Assembly: GCA_036877525.1 (NCBI GenBank)
Contig: JAZGTH010000099.1
Span: forward strand, 892,501-956,500
Direction: 5' to 3'
From: Chromobotia macracanthus
Taxonomy: Eukaryota > Chordata > Actinopteri > Cypriniformes > Botiidae
DNA length: 64,000 nucleotides
The notes under the pieces were generated by a model. It was not told where the DNA came from. It did not search any database and saw only the letters and a list, made by a program, of their open reading frames with translations. Shown here piece by piece: positions 60,150-64,000 of the stretch. Made by a program: the position numbers and the translations under genes. Every line of letters starts with the position of its first letter. Position 1 is the stretch's first letter.

Positions 60150-63100
60150 CTGAGGGGAAAAGCAAGAATGATGAAGAGAGAAAGAGAGAGACCCTCTTTC
60201 ATTCTTGCATCCTGCTGTAATTTTCACCTCCTCTCCTCTCTCAAAGGTGTTTTTCATTCATTTCTGCTGTCATCACCTGGTCATTCATACATCACACATA
60301 CTGATGTTTTGCTATCTGTAAGCATACAAGAACATTTAATTAATACTAAACACTGAAATCACAGACACTTAAGGGTAGTTTATTTTGCCCAGAACATTCG
60401 AGCAGTCACATAGCAACACCCTGGCATTGTGACAGTGAGTTTTTACGGACAAAAACAAGACACATTTTTCTTCAGAACATATAACAATCTAGATTTTTTT
60501 GCAATTCACTTTGGTGGTGCAGAAAATTACACAGCTTTACCAATATAGGCTATTTTAGCAGTGCCATTACAAGATTACAGCAAACTTCTTTAAACCTATT
60601 TGTGTGCTGAACTTTACTTCTGAACAGAAATGAGGGCTTTATTACTGTAGGGGTCTGATCACAGTAACACCCGCCCCATTCCCCCCTCAACTCACCGCCT
60701 GTTCCTTTCACACCCCAGTCATGTAGGGCAGCAGACTGCGCCAACGTATGACAACAGGGGGTATCCTGCCAGAGTGGATGAATTAGCTGGGCTGAACCTT
60801 CAAAAAAAACTTTCAGAAAGAGATTTGTGTGGGGTTCTGGGCCAATCCCAACTAGGGGACATAAAAATAGAGAGAAACATTAATGGGAACACAAGAAACT
60901 GGAGGGTGACCTGGATGAAACATCATGGAGTGAGAGTGAGGTCTGTTGAAACATAAACTGTCCCTGCCCAGACTCTGGCATTTATTGAGTGAAGGAATCT
61001 GAATCAGACATTTCATGGAATGTCACACTTGTGTCATGTGATCGTTCAGACAAACCCAACACACAAGAAGCTCTCGAGCATGGCCAACCCACCAATCAAA
61101 AGCCTCCATTGTCCACGAATCCACCGGCACTGTCCGATGCTAACGTCAGCACAGCGGGGTCACAGCAGAGCGAACGGATGAAAGATGGACAGAAGATGAA
61201 GTGTTTTCTTTCATCCAACTGTTTTTGGGGGCAGATGCATTCAGATGCGTGCAGTTGATAGTTAAGTGCGTGTGTGTAGATCTTTTTCCCATGAGTGCAG
61301 CCTGCACGCATAAATTTAACATATGCCTGAAGTCAGCAACAACCAAGTGAAAGAATGATGGGAGGAGGGGAGAAGAAAAGATGATGCACTGATTTATAAA
61401 AGAACAAAGGACAAGAAACGAGATGGACTTGTAAGATGCATACGTTTAGAGAGAGAGAATTCTCAGTCATATTTCAGTCTTTTTCTATTTTCTCAAACGA
61501 GATTTCTCAAAGATTTTTTCTGAATCCTCCATATTCTAAATTTAGGGAATTAGTCCCCCCCCAAAAAAAAAAAATCTGCCTGTTATTCCCCCTCAAATTC
61601 AGTGTTAAAATATGCCAGAATATTTTAGAGACACAATGCAGTGCAAAATTCAAGATACGCATACAACAGATGTCAAAATGAATATAGAAATGTATTCATA
61701 TTAATACAGTACATTGTGTCCCATTTTATGGATTGTTTTAGAGTGTTGTTCTAAACTTCTGTAGAACACAAACAAAGTTTTGAATAATGTGTCAATTGCT
61801 GTTTATGATGTTTTTATAATGACCAGACAATGAGGCTTCGAAAGAGAAACCAAAATACCCATAACATTTCTTTGCTATACTTCATGCTCTCTGAAGTCAT
61901 ATGATATCTTTGAGTCTATTTACACCTGGCATCTCAGGCTGTTACCCAGCCTCCAACCACCAGAGGGAGCCCTTTCCCGAATACTTAATTCTGCCCATTT
62001 CTTCTTCACTCATTTCCTGTTTGCTGTGTCTATAAACCGTGCTGTCCAACACCTGCTTTGTGAAGTATTGCCAGTCTGATGTGCCTTACTGAGTGGGGTT
62101 TTCATTGTGTCTCATTGTTATGACCATTATGTATGTTTGTTTGGATCAGCTATTCGACCATTGCCTGTCCTGACTGTCCTTATCTGTCTAACATTTTGGG
62201 TTGTTTGCTTTGATTACTTCCCACACGTGGATTCTGAACCAGCCTTCATGATGAGTGTGTTACACAGCTGTCCAGTTTGTACAAACTGTTTCATTTACAT
62301 TTGGCCACAGACACTAAATTTGTCTCAGCAAAATGGTGCTGAAGTATCTGGTAGTGTTTGCCAAAAATGACAAAACATACGCAACACAAGACAGCAGTTA
62401 TTATGCGCAACATTTTCATTGTCAGCAGAACTAAATTTTAAAACCCAGTGAGATGCAGAACCTGGATGGGAAAGTGAAGTCAACACTTTGTAATGTATAT
62501 TATAAGGTATTATGAAAAGCTAATACAGAATGAATATAATATAATGTGTTAATGTTGCCAAAAATGCCTTTCTTAAGAAAACATTGTGTAATGGCCTTAA
62601 CCGACTAACCCCTGCCAACACCCCCCAACATACCCCCCCACCCAACACATACACATTCTGTTCAAGAGGTTACAACAACTTACAAGTTGTACATCAGGGA
62701 AATGTTCAATATGAAGAACACAAACCTGCAGAACGCCTCAGCAGAGTACTGCTCATCTACAAGAGTAAAAACTGCCTTTTATTTAAAGTTTCTCTGGATA
62801 TTTTTAAACCTCAGATGTGGAATCTCTGATGTCGGCTGTTTTCCAAGCATGAGTGGCTTTCAGCTGTGTGTCTATACACACACACACACAGAAATCTCAG
62901 TCTTTTATCCAATCATTTTCAGTATCACAGTATTAATTGACTTCAAGAGACAGGTGTATAAAGGCTGTCCTCCCACACACAGGAGTCTGTATCAACGTAC
63001 ACACCATTTCTGTCAGAAAAATGCACACGCGCAGAGAGCAGGTTAACAACAGGACTCGTTCTCCTGCAGTGACAGCCATTTCAGATGCTGCACTCCCATG

Positions 63101-64000
63101 CAGAAAACCAGCGGCCTGCGAGAGGCTGCGCATTCTTGCAATGAGTAGTTCTCTAACACACACGCGCATGCAGGTGCACACAAAAACACGGGTAAACACT
63201 TAACAGCTGCTGTTCTGTTCAGGTTTTGGCAACACCAGAAACATTCCTTTGTGGGTTATGTTGGCACACATCGCACACACACAAACAAGAGTAGACAGAC
63301 ATACACACACACACTTACAATGCACTATCCCTAATAATACTAAATTCCCCTTCAGATCTCCAATACATGGTATGGCCTTATAATCATCATTGTGAGGTTT
63401 AAATCAGGCATGGCGCACACACACAAACACATACACACAATTAAACAGGGATTACCAGCTAAAGCTCCTGGATACAACACACATTTAATTAACATTTTCA
63501 CAATAGGCAGCGCAAACAACACCACACCTGTGACAAAAGTCACAGATTTTCCCAAAACAGTCCCAATCAGACTGTCTCTGAGCATTATCACACATGGTCC
63601 TATTTCTGGACATTATTATTGTATGTAAAGGTTATTCCGCCAGCACATGGAACGTGATGATATATGTAAGGAATAATGTACAGTCAGACGGTTGTTAAAG
63701 CAAAATATACCCCGACAGCTAACTAACACAAATCTAAAAAAAACTGAGCTTCTGTACAGTGTTTCTTCTCCTTTGGTTAAAAATCCTGGGCTACATATTG
63801 GTCTTGCACGCGACACTCTCACAGTTGGTCATAAATAAATGCTTATTGTTAAAAATGCTTGACTCATTAATATATTTCTCACACAGACTCATTATTGTTA
63901 GTTTTATATGCTTTTCGAAGCATTCAACATTTTGGAACCTGTTAACTTGCATTGTTGGGACCTACAGCAACACTGAGCTGAAGTAATAAAGTCATGTACA

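Overview
The window is vertebrate nuclear DNA, almost certainly from a ray-finned fish and probably a cyprinid. It is AT-rich and nearly free of long credible reading frames. It is full of (CA)n, (CT)n and (GA)n microsatellites and carries decayed copies of short non-autonomous repeats of the kind common in carp and zebrafish relatives. These include a TTAA-flanked element with TTAAAGGGACAGTTCACCC ends and a CAGGGATG-ended hAT-like element. There is no bacterial, viral or CRISPR content, no rRNA, no convincing intact tRNA gene and no transposase-length frame. The species assignment is inferred from remembered repeat families and was not tested by a search.

The best-supported gene is on the minus strand and runs off the left edge. 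Three short exons fit together. Exon A (44480-44428) is a first coding exon of 17 codons plus 2 bases, inside a CpG-rich island and ending at a consensus donor. Exon B (16475-16440) is a 36-nt cassette with a good acceptor and donor, and its phase matches the end of exon A. Exon C (5597-5479) is a second first coding exon of 39 codons plus 2 bases, with an in-frame stop upstream of its ATG and a donor in the same phase. The simplest reading is one large gene with two promoters about 39 kb apart. Two alternative N-termini, one with an optional 12-residue insert, would join a common body left of position 1. I could not recognise the protein, so no symbol is given.

Most of the window is introns of this gene (1-44427) and its upstream flank (44641-64000). 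The introns hold scattered old repeats, several tidy homeobox-motif-rich blocks that look like conserved regulatory DNA, and one possible promoter-plus-exon on the opposite strand near 35.75-36.07 kb. The upstream flank holds a 536-bp CA/CT array beside the CpG-island promoter, a clear 160-bp MITE, a 1.4-kb minisatellite built of 12/14/19-bp units each carrying an AGATAA GATA-factor site, a (CA)71 tract, a duplicated 200-bp segment near 58 kb, and weak minus-strand exon candidates near 55.2 and 60.1 kb.

Nothing here amounts to a demonstrated new system. The most useful leads are the alternative-promoter gene, the GATA-motif minisatellite with its higher-order structure, and a suspicious homopolymer block between direct repeats at 13.7-13.9 kb that may be an assembly error.
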